64,000 nt of DNA from contig NZ_SPQQ01000001.1 of the NCBI RefSeq assembly GCF_004766045.1, forward strand, positions 558,001 through 622,000, given 5' to 3'. This DNA is from Desulfosporosinus fructosivorans (GTDB taxonomy: Bacteria > Bacillota > Desulfitobacteriia > Desulfitobacteriales > Desulfitobacteriaceae). Under the pieces are notes generated by a model. The model was not told where the DNA came from, did not search any database, and worked only from the letters and a program-made list of their open reading frames with translations. Within the stretch, counting starts at the first letter, position 1, and each line of letters begins with the position of its first letter. A program made the position numbers and the translations under genes. Positions 54,080 to 62,261 of the stretch are shown here, piece by piece.

Positions 54080-55366
54080 ATGAATGTAACCTTAGAAAAA
54101 GTAGAAAACAGTGAAGCTTTCTTTGAGATTGTAATTGAAGTAGGGAAATTTGAGGAAGGCCTTGAAGAATCATATAAAAAGAATGTTAAGAATTATAACA
54201 TTCCTGGTTTTCGGAATGGGAGTGCACCCCGAACAATTATTGAAGCGAAATATGGGCCAGAAGTCCTTTTTCAAGATGCCCTTGATCTTGTAGTGCCTGA
54301 TGAATATTATGCTGCCATTAAGGAGTTGGAACTAAAAACTTTTGGTGAACCTGATATTGAAGTGAGATATATTAAAAAGGGAGAACCGATTAGTGTTAAG
54401 GTACGTGTGCCAGTTAAGCCTGAGTTTACCCTTGCAAAGCTTGAAGGATTGGAAATCAAAGTGCCAAAGGCTGATGAAGTGACTGAAATAGATATTGATA
54501 AGTATTTGAAAGACTTGCAGTCTCAAAATAAAATTATAATCGATAAATCGAAGGAACCTGCGGCTCTTGGAGATACAGTAACCTTTGATTATAAATCTAC
54601 AATAGAAGACGATTCCTTTGATGGGCAAGAAGATTTCAAACTGATTCTTGGATCAGACGCGTTTTTTCCTGGTTTCGAGGATAAATTGGTGGGTGTAAAG
54701 AAAGGTGACAAGTTGAATGTTGAAATCACCTTCCCCAAAGAGCACGTGGCGGCTCAATTGGCCGGTAAAAATGCTCAATTCAGGGTAACTGTAAAAAATG
54801 TAGAAAACATTCAACTCAGAGAACTTAATGATCAATTTGCTCAGGAAATAGCAAACGTGAATACACTGCAAGAATTGCGTTTAGAGGCTAAGAAGAAGTT
54901 GCTTGAAATGGCTTCCCTGCGTTATTCAAATACAGAGAAACAAGCTGTCGTTAAAGCATTAACGGATATGTACGAATTTTCCGTTCCTGAATCCGTAGTA
55001 ATGGAACAAGCCCAGGCGATGCTAGAACAGTTTTCAAATCAATTGAAATCCCAGGGGGGAACCATTGAAGGGTATCTGCAGATGATAAATAGTAACGTTC
55101 AGACCCTTAAAAAGCAAATATGGGAAGATGCTAAAAATGTTACGAAATCAACCTATATCTTGGATAAGATCATTCAAGAAAAGGGATTTGAGGTGAGTGA
55201 CGAGGAAGAAAATAGTGGCATTGAGGCCTTCGCCACGAGTCTCGGGATGGATAAAGAAAATGCAAGAGAGAACCTTGGTCCATTATTGGGGAAAGTGTTA
55301 TTTGATTTAAAAGCAGATAAGGTAGCCCAATATTTGCTGAAGCATGCGGTTATTACGATGCTTTGA
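54080..55366 (+). CDS. tig: Trigger factor-like chaperone (paralog)
   Basis: This 428-residue protein has the three trigger factor parts: N-terminal ribosome-binding domain with the signature NIPGFRNGSAP (about 39-49), the FKBP-type PPIase domain (GDTVTFDYKS ... GFEDKLVGVKKGD, about 158-240), and the C-terminal chaperone arms. In the ribosome signature, the usual FRK reads FRN, so ribosome binding may be weaker. Housekeeping tig is normally beside clpP/clpX; here it sits among molybdoenzyme accessory genes, so it may be a dedicated second copy. AGAAGGAG precedes the ATG. Confidence 0.88.
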   Translation: MNVTLEKVENSEAFFEIVIEVGKFEEGLEESYKKNVKNYNIPGFRNGSAPRTIIEAKYGPEVLFQDALDLVVPDEYYAAIKELELKTFGEPDIEVRYIKKGEPISVKVRVPVKPEFTLAKLEGLEIKVPKADEVTEIDIDKYLKDLQSQNKIIIDKSKEPAALGDTVTFDYKSTIEDDSFDGQEDFKLILGSDAFFPGFEDKLVGVKKGDKLNVEITFPKEHVAAQLAGKNAQFRVTVKNVENIQLRELNDQFAQEIANVNTLQELRLEAKKKLLEMASLRYSNTEKQAVVKALTDMYEFSVPESVVMEQAQAMLEQFSNQLKSQGGTIEGYLQMINSNVQTLKKQIWEDAKNVTKSTYILDKIIQEKGFEVSDEEENSGIEAFATSLGMDKENARENLGPLLGKVLFDLKADKVAQYLLKHAVITML

Positions 55367-55420
55367 GAGAGTTGATAGGTATTTGGCAAAACACTGGGCA
55401 TATCTAATAATGGTTAGGAA

Positions 55421-55447
55421 CAAACAGGGGAGAGATACCCCTGTTTG
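55421..55447 (+). terminator. Hairpin after the trigger factor gene
   Basis: Perfect 10-bp arms CAAACAGGGG/CCCCTGTTTG around 7 bases. Confidence 0.75.
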
Positions 55448-55565
55448 ACATTTTCAGGTCTGACGAAAATAAAATGTACAGTTGCTGAGCTAGATTAGCC
55501 AAATAAAAAAGGTTTTGCTTTATCAGTTGATGTAATAGAGGGTGGCAGAAAAATCCCAATATGAT

Positions 55566-55580
55566 AATGATAGTATCATT
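55566..55580 (+). promoter_or_regulatory. Palindromic activator site (AATGATA-G-TATCATT)
   Basis: A perfect 15-base palindrome, 93 bases upstream of the sigma-54 promoter of the Moco operon. Half-sites match the AATGATAC motif seen before other sigma-54 promoters in the window. Confidence 0.65.
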
Positions 55581-55672
55581 ATAAAACCGAATTATATAAA
55601 TTAAGGGCATTGTTTAGTCTCCAAAAGTCCACTAAATTGGGCTTTTTGTTATTTGGGAGTCATTTTTATTCT

Positions 55673-55690
55673 CTGGCATGTTTATTGCAT
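55673..55690 (+). promoter_or_regulatory. Sigma-54 promoter of the Moco operon
   Basis: CTGGCATG, four bases, TTGCAT; it precedes the riboswitch-like RNA. Confidence 0.85.
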
Positions 55691-55778
55691 ATTAACTAGT
55701 TGCAGGGAGCCAGAGAGCTTCTAGTTTACTCACAGTGGAGGTGAGATTTTAAAACTAAGTTATTCAGACAATTATATA

Positions 55779-55884
55779 ACTCCGAGCCCGATTACCTAAG
55801 GGAAGACTATGGTAGTGCGGCCTGGGCTTCTAGCCCACAGGGTTGTAGGAAAAATCTTGCAGCCTCCATTCATGGAAAGGAGAG
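55779..55884 (+). ncRNA. Moco-riboswitch-like RNA 1
   Basis: This segment shares a series of blocks with 60590-60697: CTCCGAGCC, ACCTAA, CTATGGT, GGGCTT(C/T)(T/A)AGCCC, CAGGGT, GCCT, AAAGGAG. The ends pair (CTCC with GGAG) and inner helices form. Together with its place before moeA/moaA/moaC this fits the molybdenum cofactor riboswitch class. A terminator-like hairpin follows, suggesting transcriptional control. Confidence 0.7.
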
Positions 55885-55901
55885 CATAGAATCAACTCAG
55901 T

Positions 55902-55940
55902 ATGCTTCTGTATTTCTATGAAAACAGAAGCATTTAATTT
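55902..55940 (+). terminator. Attenuator hairpin after riboswitch 1
   Basis: ATGCTTCTGT/ACAGAAGCAT (10 bp) around 12 bases, then TTAATTT. Placed between riboswitch and the first Moco gene. Confidence 0.65.
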
Positions 55941-56009
55941 ATATCTATCGATATGAAATTTAGCAAATCTAACAATTTCGATGAAACAATAGGGAAGGAA
56001 GTGCTTATA

Positions 56010-57032
56010 TTGCAAACAATAAGAGTAGAAGATGCAGTTGGAACCGTTTTGTGTCACGATCTCACCAAGATCGTTCCGGGGAAAACTAAGGGACCTGCCT
56101 TTAAAAAGGGCCAGGTAATAACTGAAAAAGACATTCCAGAGCTTCTTAATATGGGAAAATCCCATATTTATGTCTGGGAAGTGAAAAAGGACCAGGTGCA
56201 TGAAGATGATGCTGCCATTCGGCTCAGTCGAGCCTTAGGCGGCCAAGGCATCAGCTTTACTGAACCCAAGGAAGGAAAAGTGAGCTTGATTGCAGATTTT
56301 AATGGTATGTGTACGATCAACGAAGATTTACTGGTACAGGTAAATATGATTGAAGATATGGTGGTCGCTACCCGAAGCAATCGAAGACCGGTAATAAAAG
56401 GGGATATAATTGCGGGCATTAGAGTGGTGCCGTTGGTGATCGATGAAAATAAGCTTCAAATGGTGGAGCACTTGAGTAAGGAACAGGAGACGATCAGAGT
56501 AAAACCCTTTCATTCGCTCAAGGTGGGGATTATCACCACCGGCAGCGAGGTGTACTCTGGTCGTATAGAAGATAAATTTGGACCGGTTGTAAAGGAAAAA
56601 ATAGAATCCTATGGGTGCGAAGTTTTTAAACAAATTATTGTTCCTGATGATGTGGAACAGATTTCCGCAGCGATTCACAGCTTAAAGGCAGAGGGAGCGG
56701 AGTTGATTTTGACTACTGGGGGGATGTCGGTAGACCCAGACGATGTTACGCCCCGCTCTGTTCGAGAAGCTGGAGCTGAAATTGTCACCTATGGAGCGCC
56801 CGTATTGCCGGGAGCTATGTTGATGGTGGCTTACCTGGAAGACGTTACTATCCTAGGACTACCTGGATGCGTCATGTATCACAAGACCACTATATTTGAC
56901 CTAATGATTCCATTGGTTCTGGTGGGCGAGCGGATTGATAAAGCCATGGTAGCCAAGCTCGGCTTGGGAGGGCTTTGCTTGAATTGTAAGGTCTGCAGTT
57001 ACCCTGTCTGTACATTCGGCACCGGCGCTTAG
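56010..57032 (+). CDS. MoeA/MogA-fold molybdopterin-binding protein
   Basis: This protein of about 340 residues carries a MoCF_biosynth domain: VGIITTGSEVYSGRIEDKFGP, LILTTGGMSVDPDDVTP and PGAMLMVAYLED. The C-terminus is Cys-rich (CLNCKVCSYPVCTFG), which is unusual for MoeA. The frame opens at ATG 55953, but TTG 56010 follows GGAAGGAA and gives MQTIRVEDAVG, the natural start. It probably binds molybdopterin or MPT-AMP and helps with metal insertion. First gene of the Moco operon. Confidence 0.85.
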   Translation: MQTIRVEDAVGTVLCHDLTKIVPGKTKGPAFKKGQVITEKDIPELLNMGKSHIYVWEVKKDQVHEDDAAIRLSRALGGQGISFTEPKEGKVSLIADFNGMCTINEDLLVQVNMIEDMVVATRSNRRPVIKGDIIAGIRVVPLVIDENKLQMVEHLSKEQETIRVKPFHSLKVGIITTGSEVYSGRIEDKFGPVVKEKIESYGCEVFKQIIVPDDVEQISAAIHSLKAEGAELILTTGGMSVDPDDVTPRSVREAGAEIVTYGAPVLPGAMLMVAYLEDVTILGLPGCVMYHKTTIFDLMIPLVLVGERIDKAMVAKLGLGGLCLNCKVCSYPVCTFGTGA

Positions 57033-57056
57033 TAGAAATAGGAGGTATAAGGAAGG

Positions 57057-58352
57057 ATGAAGAATAACATCCAGTTGGAAGAAGCCCAAAGCTTATTATT
57101 AAATAGGATAATACCAGTTGGAAAATGCCTTGTATCGTTGTTGGAGTCATCTGGAAGGGTTTTGAGTCAAGATATAAAAGCAAGCACTAACATTCCTCCA
57201 TTCAGTAAATCAGCATTAGACGGTTATGCTTTGATCGCTAGTGACACTCGTCAAGCAGATTCTTCTGCGCCAGTTCAACTTAGGGTAATAGAGGAAACTA
57301 GGGCTGGTTTTATTGCTCAGGAAAAGGTCGTGTCCGGTACCACTATTAAAGTGATGACGGGTTCTCCCATTCCTAACGGAGCTAACACACTTATAAAACA
57401 TGAGGAAGTGGTTAGAAACGGAGATTATGTATCGATTTTTCGAACTATAAAAGCCCAAGACAATGTAATAAAGGCCGGAGAAGACATTGAACAAGGTAAG
57501 GTGGTCGCCCAGAAAGGTAGTTTGATTACGCCGCCTCTGGTCGCCTTACTGGCAGGACTAGGTATCAGCCAAGTGCCAGTGTACGCTAAAGCCAAAATTG
57601 CATTTATGAGTACCGGAGATGAACTGCTGGATCCATCAGAAACACTACAACCGGGAAAAATATATAACAGTAGTCTTTATGGATTGATGGCACGATGCTG
57701 TGAGATGGGAGGTCATCCTTTAGATTTGGGGATTGTTCCTGATGAAATAGCCGCCACCACTGCTCGGATATCAAGAGGTCTGGAGGAGGCAGATATTGTA
57801 GTAAGCACTGGAGGCGTTTCGGTTGGGGACTATGATGTCATGAAGGATGCTATGGTAGGTGCAGGTGCAGAGATTATTTTTTGGAAAGTTGCGATGAAGC
57901 CTGGATCACCAATCATAGCAGCAGTTAAGGACAAAAAACTCATTATTGGTCTCTCGGGAAATCCGGCCGCGGCTATGGTGACTTTTGATATGATTTTGAC
58001 CCCCCTAATAAAGAGGTTGATGGGAAAGAATAATCCGCTGCCTGATAAAATCCAGGGGGTATTTGCTGATAACTTCTTAAAAGCGAGTCCGCAAAGAAGG
58101 TTCCTGCGAGCGAAATTGGAGAGAAAAGATGGCGTTGATTGCCTGAAGCTCACAGGGGCTCAGGCTAGTGGGATATTAATGTCTATGATTGGCTGTAATG
58201 TTCTGGTAGATATCCCTGCTGGTAGCGGTCCCGTAATATTTGGACAAAGAGTTTCTGGTCATATTGTGGGAAATATTAGTGATGGTTATCATCAGGAACC
58301 TGTTGAAGTTTATGAGGAAGAACCTAAGCGTGAAGAGCTAAGTTTTAGTTAA
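57057..58352 (+). CDS. moeA: Molybdopterin molybdenumtransferase
   Basis: MoeA inserts molybdate into MPT-AMP to form Moco. The 431-residue protein begins with the MoeA N-terminal domain (SKSALDGYALIA; MTGSPIPNGANTLIKHE), then the MoCF_biosynth domain (MSTGDELLDP; VVSTGGVSVGDYD; GLSGNPAAAMV) and the C-terminal barrel. GGAGG precedes the ATG. It is 24 bases after the MoeA/MogA-fold gene and 9 before moaA. Confidence 0.94.
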   Translation: MKNNIQLEEAQSLLLNRIIPVGKCLVSLLESSGRVLSQDIKASTNIPPFSKSALDGYALIASDTRQADSSAPVQLRVIEETRAGFIAQEKVVSGTTIKVMTGSPIPNGANTLIKHEEVVRNGDYVSIFRTIKAQDNVIKAGEDIEQGKVVAQKGSLITPPLVALLAGLGISQVPVYAKAKIAFMSTGDELLDPSETLQPGKIYNSSLYGLMARCCEMGGHPLDLGIVPDEIAATTARISRGLEEADIVVSTGGVSVGDYDVMKDAMVGAGAEIIFWKVAMKPGSPIIAAVKDKKLIIGLSGNPAAAMVTFDMILTPLIKRLMGKNNPLPDKIQGVFADNFLKASPQRRFLRAKLERKDGVDCLKLTGAQASGILMSMIGCNVLVDIPAGSGPVIFGQRVSGHIVGNISDGYHQEPVEVYEEEPKREELSFS

Positions 58353-58361
58353 GGGGATGAC

Positions 58362-59345
58362 ATGATGATTGACAGTCACAGCAGAAAAATAGACTATTTA
58401 CGCATTTCGCTTACTGAACGGTGCAATTTGCGCTGCAGGTACTGTATGCCTGAAGAAGGTGTCGAGGATGTGGGGCATAACCGAGTATTAACGCTGGAAC
58501 AAATTTTTCGTTTGGTAAGGGCAGCAACTCAAGTGGGCTTTCATAAAGTGAGATTGACCGGGGGAGAACCCCTTGTCAGGAAGAATATTGTGAAACTCAT
58601 CGCAGATATTGCCGGGTTGCCTGAAATTGACAACATCTCTATTACTACCAATGGAATATTATTTGCGGATATGGCAGAAGACTTAAAAAGTGCAGGGCTA
58701 AAGCGGGTTAATTTTAGCCTTGATTCGCTAGTAAGTGAAAAAGTTAGCTATATTACCCGCGGGGGCCAATTGGCTGATGTGCAGCGTGCTATTTTCAAAG
58801 CCTTGGAACTTGAAATGCACCCCGTGAAGTTAAATGTAGTAGCAATTAGAGGGTTTAATGATGATGAAATCCTTGATATTGCCCAACTGGCATATGCCTA
58901 TCCGTTGCATGTGCGTTTTATTGAGTTTATGCCTATAGGCGATTTATCGTTTTACAGTCCAGAGAAATTTATCAGCATCGACGAGATACGAGCTAAAATA
59001 GAGCAAAAATATGAATTATTAAAAGGTAAAGATATTATGGGTTCTGGGCCAGCCAAATATTATAATATTGTTGGTGGACAAGGCTCAGTAGGTTTAATAA
59101 GCCCTATCAGCCACCATTTTTGCGATAAATGTAACCGAATTCGTTTGACAGCCGACGGTAGATTAAGAAGCTGTCTTTATGATAGTAAGGAGATTGATTT
59201 AAAGTTGGCCCTGCTAAATTGCAGTAATGATGAACAGTTACTTAAATTATTTACTAAGGCCATAGAGACGAAACCAGGTAGACACCAGATGCAAGAAGGC
59301 TGGGGAACTGAAAATCGTCGTAAAATGTTCCAGATAGGGGGATGA
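58362..59345 (+). CDS. moaA: GTP 3',8-cyclase
   Basis: MoaA is the radical SAM enzyme that starts Moco synthesis from GTP. Both 4Fe-4S sites are visible: CNLRCRYCMPEEG at the N-terminus and FCDKCNRIRLTADGRLRSCL at the C-terminus (CxxC-x13-C). TGGEPLVRK and VNFSLDSL are further radical SAM landmarks. At 327 residues it is normal. The end overlaps moaC by 4 bases. It lacks the C-terminal GG dipeptide position of longer forms by only a few residues (ends FQIGG), so the usual GG tail is present. Confidence 0.96.
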   Translation: MMIDSHSRKIDYLRISLTERCNLRCRYCMPEEGVEDVGHNRVLTLEQIFRLVRAATQVGFHKVRLTGGEPLVRKNIVKLIADIAGLPEIDNISITTNGILFADMAEDLKSAGLKRVNFSLDSLVSEKVSYITRGGQLADVQRAIFKALELEMHPVKLNVVAIRGFNDDEILDIAQLAYAYPLHVRFIEFMPIGDLSFYSPEKFISIDEIRAKIEQKYELLKGKDIMGSGPAKYYNIVGGQGSVGLISPISHHFCDKCNRIRLTADGRLRSCLYDSKEIDLKLALLNCSNDEQLLKLFTKAIETKPGRHQMQEGWGTENRRKMFQIGG

Positions 59346-59830
59346 ATATGGACTTTACACACCTGAATGAAGAAGGACGCGCCCGTATGGTAGATATAAC
59401 TCAGAAGAACGATACAAACAGGGTGGCTGTAGCTCAAGGGAAAATACGTATGCAGCCGGCAACCCTGCAAGCCATACAAAACGGCGTGATTAAAAAAGGC
59501 GATGTCTTGGCGGTTGCTCAGGTGGCGGGAATCATGGGTGCCAAGCATACTGCCACTCTGATCCCAATGTGTCATCCACTAAATCTAACTTCAGTTGATA
59601 TAAACTTTAGTTTTAACCAAGAGAACTCGGAGGTAATCGTGAAATCCTGGGCCAAAACGACCGGGAAAACAGGTATAGAAATGGAGGCAATTACAGCAGT
59701 AAGCATTGCTTTGCTCACAATCTATGATATGTGTAAAGCCGTGGACAGATGGATGGAAATTGTTGAAATCAAGTTGTTGGAAAAGAACGGTGGAAAAAGC
59801 GGACATGTATTGAGGGGCGAAAACTCATAG
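59342..59830 (+). CDS. moaC: Cyclic pyranopterin monophosphate synthase
   Basis: MoaC converts the MoaA product into cyclic pyranopterin monophosphate. All the family landmarks are present in 162 residues: MVDITQKNDTNRVAVA, GIMGAKHTATLIPMCHPL, TGKTGIEMEAITAVSIALLT and DMCKAVDRWMEI. The start overlaps the moaA stop. No moaD or moaE is found in the window, so the next steps must be encoded elsewhere. Confidence 0.97.
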   Translation: MNMDFTHLNEEGRARMVDITQKNDTNRVAVAQGKIRMQPATLQAIQNGVIKKGDVLAVAQVAGIMGAKHTATLIPMCHPLNLTSVDINFSFNQENSEVIVKSWAKTTGKTGIEMEAITAVSIALLTIYDMCKAVDRWMEIVEIKLLEKNGGKSGHVLRGENS

Positions 59831-59877
59831 GAAATCCATATAATCCCTCTAATACTTTGAGAAGGGATGTTATATTC

Positions 59878-60324
59878 ATGGCCAAAGGCAGTATTTATTC
59901 AATATGTATTAGTCCTGAGAGAGGGCAACTGAAAAAAGAGGTAGTGGAAGCCGTTGTTACCCAATATGGGATTGAAAATGATGGGCATGCTGGAGAATGG
60001 GGACGGCAGATAACATGCCTCAACTGGGGTAGCGTTTTAAAAGCCAATATGGAGAATAATCTTCAAGTCGGGCCGGGCGAATTTGCTGAGAACATTTTAA
60101 TTGAAGGACTAGACTTGTCTCACATGGTTGTTGGTGATCGCTTGAAAATGGGTGATGACGTTATTTTAGAAGTTTATCAGATCGGGAAGGAAGATCACCC
60201 TAGCGTTGTGACTCGAACTCTGGGAATAACCCTTTTACCCTATGAAGGACTTTTCTGCAAGGTAGTTCAGGGCGGAACCTTAAAAAAAGGAGATCCTGTA
60301 AAGTCCTTTTTGTTTCATAACTAA
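59878..60324 (+). CDS. MOSC-domain protein without the sulfur Cys
   Basis: This is a MOSC domain of about 148 residues: GIENDGHAGEWGRQ, GPGEFAENILIEGL and IGKEDHPSVVTRTLG. The Cys found at KECHTKC in the paralog at 20.7 kb is replaced (KEDHPSV), so it cannot use that residue for sulfur transfer. ATG 59878 follows GAGAAGGGA; the frame opens at 59857. Last gene of the Moco operon; probable cofactor carrier or binding protein (inference). Confidence 0.88.
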   Translation: MAKGSIYSICISPERGQLKKEVVEAVVTQYGIENDGHAGEWGRQITCLNWGSVLKANMENNLQVGPGEFAENILIEGLDLSHMVVGDRLKMGDDVILEVYQIGKEDHPSVVTRTLGITLLPYEGLFCKVVQGGTLKKGDPVKSFLFHN

Positions 60325-60390
60325 AAGGAATAAGACGCGGGATAGTAACACTAATTAGAGACGTTCTACACGGAAGAGAGCTGCATCATT

Positions 60391-60471
60391 ATGGAACAAC
60401 AATTTCTTATGTTTAAAGAGGTGGTAGAATGCCAAAATATTTCATTTTCAGCTAAGAGGCGAGGTAATTAG
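60391..60471 (+). pseudogene. N-terminal fragment of a LysR-family regulator
   Basis: MEQQFLMFKEVVECQNISFS then AKRRGN and a stop. The sequence matches the first helices of LysR helix-turn-helix domains. Nothing of the rest remains. Confidence 0.6.
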
Positions 60472-60589
60472 GAAGCTCAATATAGCTCAGTAAATGAACC
60501 TGTACTTCAAACGAAAGAAAGTTAAGCAGGTAGTAATGCGTGAATAGCCGGTCATCTATATTTCGAAATCTAGGAAAATTGAATAATAA

Positions 60590-60697
60590 ATCTCCGAGCC
60601 AGAATGACCTAAAGAGGAAATCTATGGTCACTGGCCAGGGCTTTAAGCCCTCAGGGTGTTCCCGGAAACGGGTATGCCTTCACGTTCGAAAAGGAGT
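60590..60697 (+). ncRNA. Moco-riboswitch-like RNA 2
   Basis: This RNA is homologous to the one at 55779-55884. Predicted helices include TGACC/GGTCA, GGGCTT/AAGCCC, and CCCG/CGGG, with terminal CTCC/GGAG. The last helix contains the ribosome site AAAGGAG of the next small ORF (TTG 60706), so it would act at translation. Confidence 0.7.
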
Positions 60698-60705
60698 GGA
60701 TTCAC

Positions 60706-60852
60706 TTGTCAGATAACTATTTGGTAACGGCTCTATGTTATATTAGCGAAGTCATTTCATTAACACTTTTATCATTCTGTATTTCATTGGAGTTACACTT
60801 TTTTCAAAAAAACGATTATCAGAAAAGAGGTGTAACCGGAATATGGGAATAA
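60706..60852 (+). CDS. Small predicted membrane protein (48 aa)
   Basis: TTG 60706 lies 9 bases after AAAGGAG. The peptide (MSDNYLVTALCYISEVISLT...) has one long hydrophobic segment and a charged C-terminus. Its stop overlaps the next gene's ATG, giving translational coupling. No family is recognised; it could be a leader, a small membrane subunit, or a remnant of one. Confidence 0.5.
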   Translation: MSDNYLVTALCYISEVISLTLLSFCISLELHFFQKNDYQKRGVTGIWE

Positions 60853-61307
60853 ACTTTGCAGAGGAAATGCAGATTCCAACTTTTAAAGAAAAACCTAAAG
60901 CGGAGTATTGCTATTTTATGGGCTGCAAATCACGTTTTGACGAAGCCGCTCATAGATCGGCAATTGGCTTTATGAGTATTCTGAATTATTTAGGAGTAAA
61001 TTTTGCTGTTATTGAGGAAGAGTGGTGCTGTGGGGAAAAATCACGGAAGATGGGGGATGAAACTCTGTTTAAAATGCTAGCCATAAGAAACATTCGCTGC
61101 TTTGAAAATGCTGGGATTAAGAAAATTATTACAACCTGCCCAATCTGTTTGAAAATATTAAAAAATGATTATCATCGGTTGGGTGGCGATTTTGAAGTAA
61201 TAGCACAGGCGGACTTTTTAGATGACCTTATACACAATGAAAAATTGCAAATGATAAAAACGAATAATTCTGATTTGGGACTCTGCCATAGCCAGGTCTT
61301 CTGTTAG
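60843..61307 (+). pseudogene. Truncated CCG-domain (HdrD-like) protein
   Basis: The 154 residues begin like the C-terminal half of HdrD-type proteins: YCYFMGCKSRFDEAAHRS, EEEWCCGEKSRKMG (first CCG), TTCPICLKILKNDY. The frame ends where the second CCG domain (usually starting YHDPC) should begin. The next sequence is the middle of a spore coat gene, so a deletion probably removed the 3' half. It may still be translated as a short protein. Confidence 0.75.
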
Positions 61308-61319
61308 AATTTAAAATAG

Positions 61320-61616
61320 CCTGCAGGAAGAAATCTTGTAGCTGTAGATGAGTTAGGTTCGCTCTTGCTGGAGGTATTCGTTGATTATATTAGCCTTGGC
61401 GACCAGGAAATAGCCTCAGACATGCTTAAAGACTCCAGATTTTCTCTGATTTCATTGGGCAGAGCTGTAACTGAGGCAACGAATCCTCAGCTCAAGGGGC
61501 TAATATTAAGCAACCTGTTGACAGCAGTGGAACAGCACCACCAGTTGTCAGACTTGGCTTCACAAAAAGATTGGTACAAACCTTTACTCACTCCTCAGCA
61601 GCAAGTTAGGAAATGA
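61320..61616 (+). pseudogene. CotF-like spore coat protein lacking its N-terminus
   Basis: The frame is open from just after a TAG at 61317 and reads PAGRNLVAVDELGSLLLEVF ... ATNPQLKGLILSNL ... KDWYKPLLTPQQQ, the C-terminal part of CotF-type ferritin-like coat proteins. The start codon and first residues are missing; TTG 61365 is the only nearby start. It abuts the truncated CCG gene. Confidence 0.7.
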
Positions 61617-61654
61617 TTTGAGTATAGCTCAAAACATTTCCTAATTGGGTTCGA

Positions 61655-61694
61655 CAAACGACTACAACCCTAGTATACAGGTTGTAGTCGTTTG
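61655..61694. terminator. Bidirectional terminator
   Basis: Perfect 14-bp arms CAAACGACTACAAC/GTTGTAGTCGTTTG around 12 bases, between convergent genes. Confidence 0.8.
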
Positions 61695-61727
61695 CTTTAC
61701 GGTTATATAATTGATTTGAGATTAGTT

Positions 61728-61877
61728 TTAGAAAATAACGCCTAAAGCAATAAGAATTAAAATGGCAATTGCGATAATTCCGACTCCAATACCTGCGCCT
61801 GCATAAGGAGCAACAGGTGCGACTGGAGCAGGACAACATGCTCCACCACCGAATCCACCATAACCCATTCCGTACAT
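61728..61877 (-). CDS. YjcZ-family small sporulation-type protein, 49 aa
   Basis: MYGMGYGGFGGGACCPAPVA starts the peptide, followed by a single C-terminal hydrophobic segment (GIIAIAILILIALGVIF). Gly/Tyr-rich head plus one membrane segment is the YjcZ/sporulation small-protein pattern of Firmicutes. GGAGGAAA precedes the ATG. A similar gene is just upstream. Confidence 0.82.
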   Translation of the reverse strand: MYGMGYGGFGGGACCPAPVAPVAPYAGAGIGVGIIAIAILILIALGVIF

Positions 61878-61897
61878 TATTATTTCCTCCTTCAAAC

Positions 61898-62017
61898 TTA
61901 GAATACGATTCCCATTGCAATCAACAGAAGAATGATTACAACAACGACAGCGATTCCAGCACCAAACCCATGGCCAGTTTCACAACAAACATCTCCATCA
62001 ACAACACCCAACGCCAT
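61898..62017 (-). CDS. Second YjcZ-like small membrane protein, 39 aa
   Basis: MALGVVDGDVCCETGHGFGA then a hydrophobic C-terminus (IAVVVVIILLLIAMGIVF). The same layout as the gene 20 bases downstream; the two form a minus-strand pair. AAAGGGGG precedes the ATG. Function unknown; such peptides are made during sporulation. Confidence 0.75.
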   Translation of the reverse strand: MALGVVDGDVCCETGHGFGAGIAVVVVIILLLIAMGIVF

Positions 62018-62261
62018 CTTTGTTTCCCCCTTTGTAAGTGATGATACACAATATGCAAAATGTAGTATAGGTGGAACAATGTGGAAATATATTTTAGAGG
62101 GAACTTTGGAGCCAAGGTCTGGAATACATTCTGACTAAAGCAGGGGGCGGAAAGATTGCGGGCGGATGAGTATAAATAGACAATCACGAGAGAAAACTAA
62201 AGCGTCATCAAAACAATAGGGGGTACTAGTTGAAGAGCCTATTTCAAGGAGTTCTGATTCT

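Noticed and set aside
61606..61920. 104-codon minus-strand frame over the YjcZ-like genes
   Set aside because: The real product is the 49-residue YjcZ-type peptide in another frame, with a good ribosome site.
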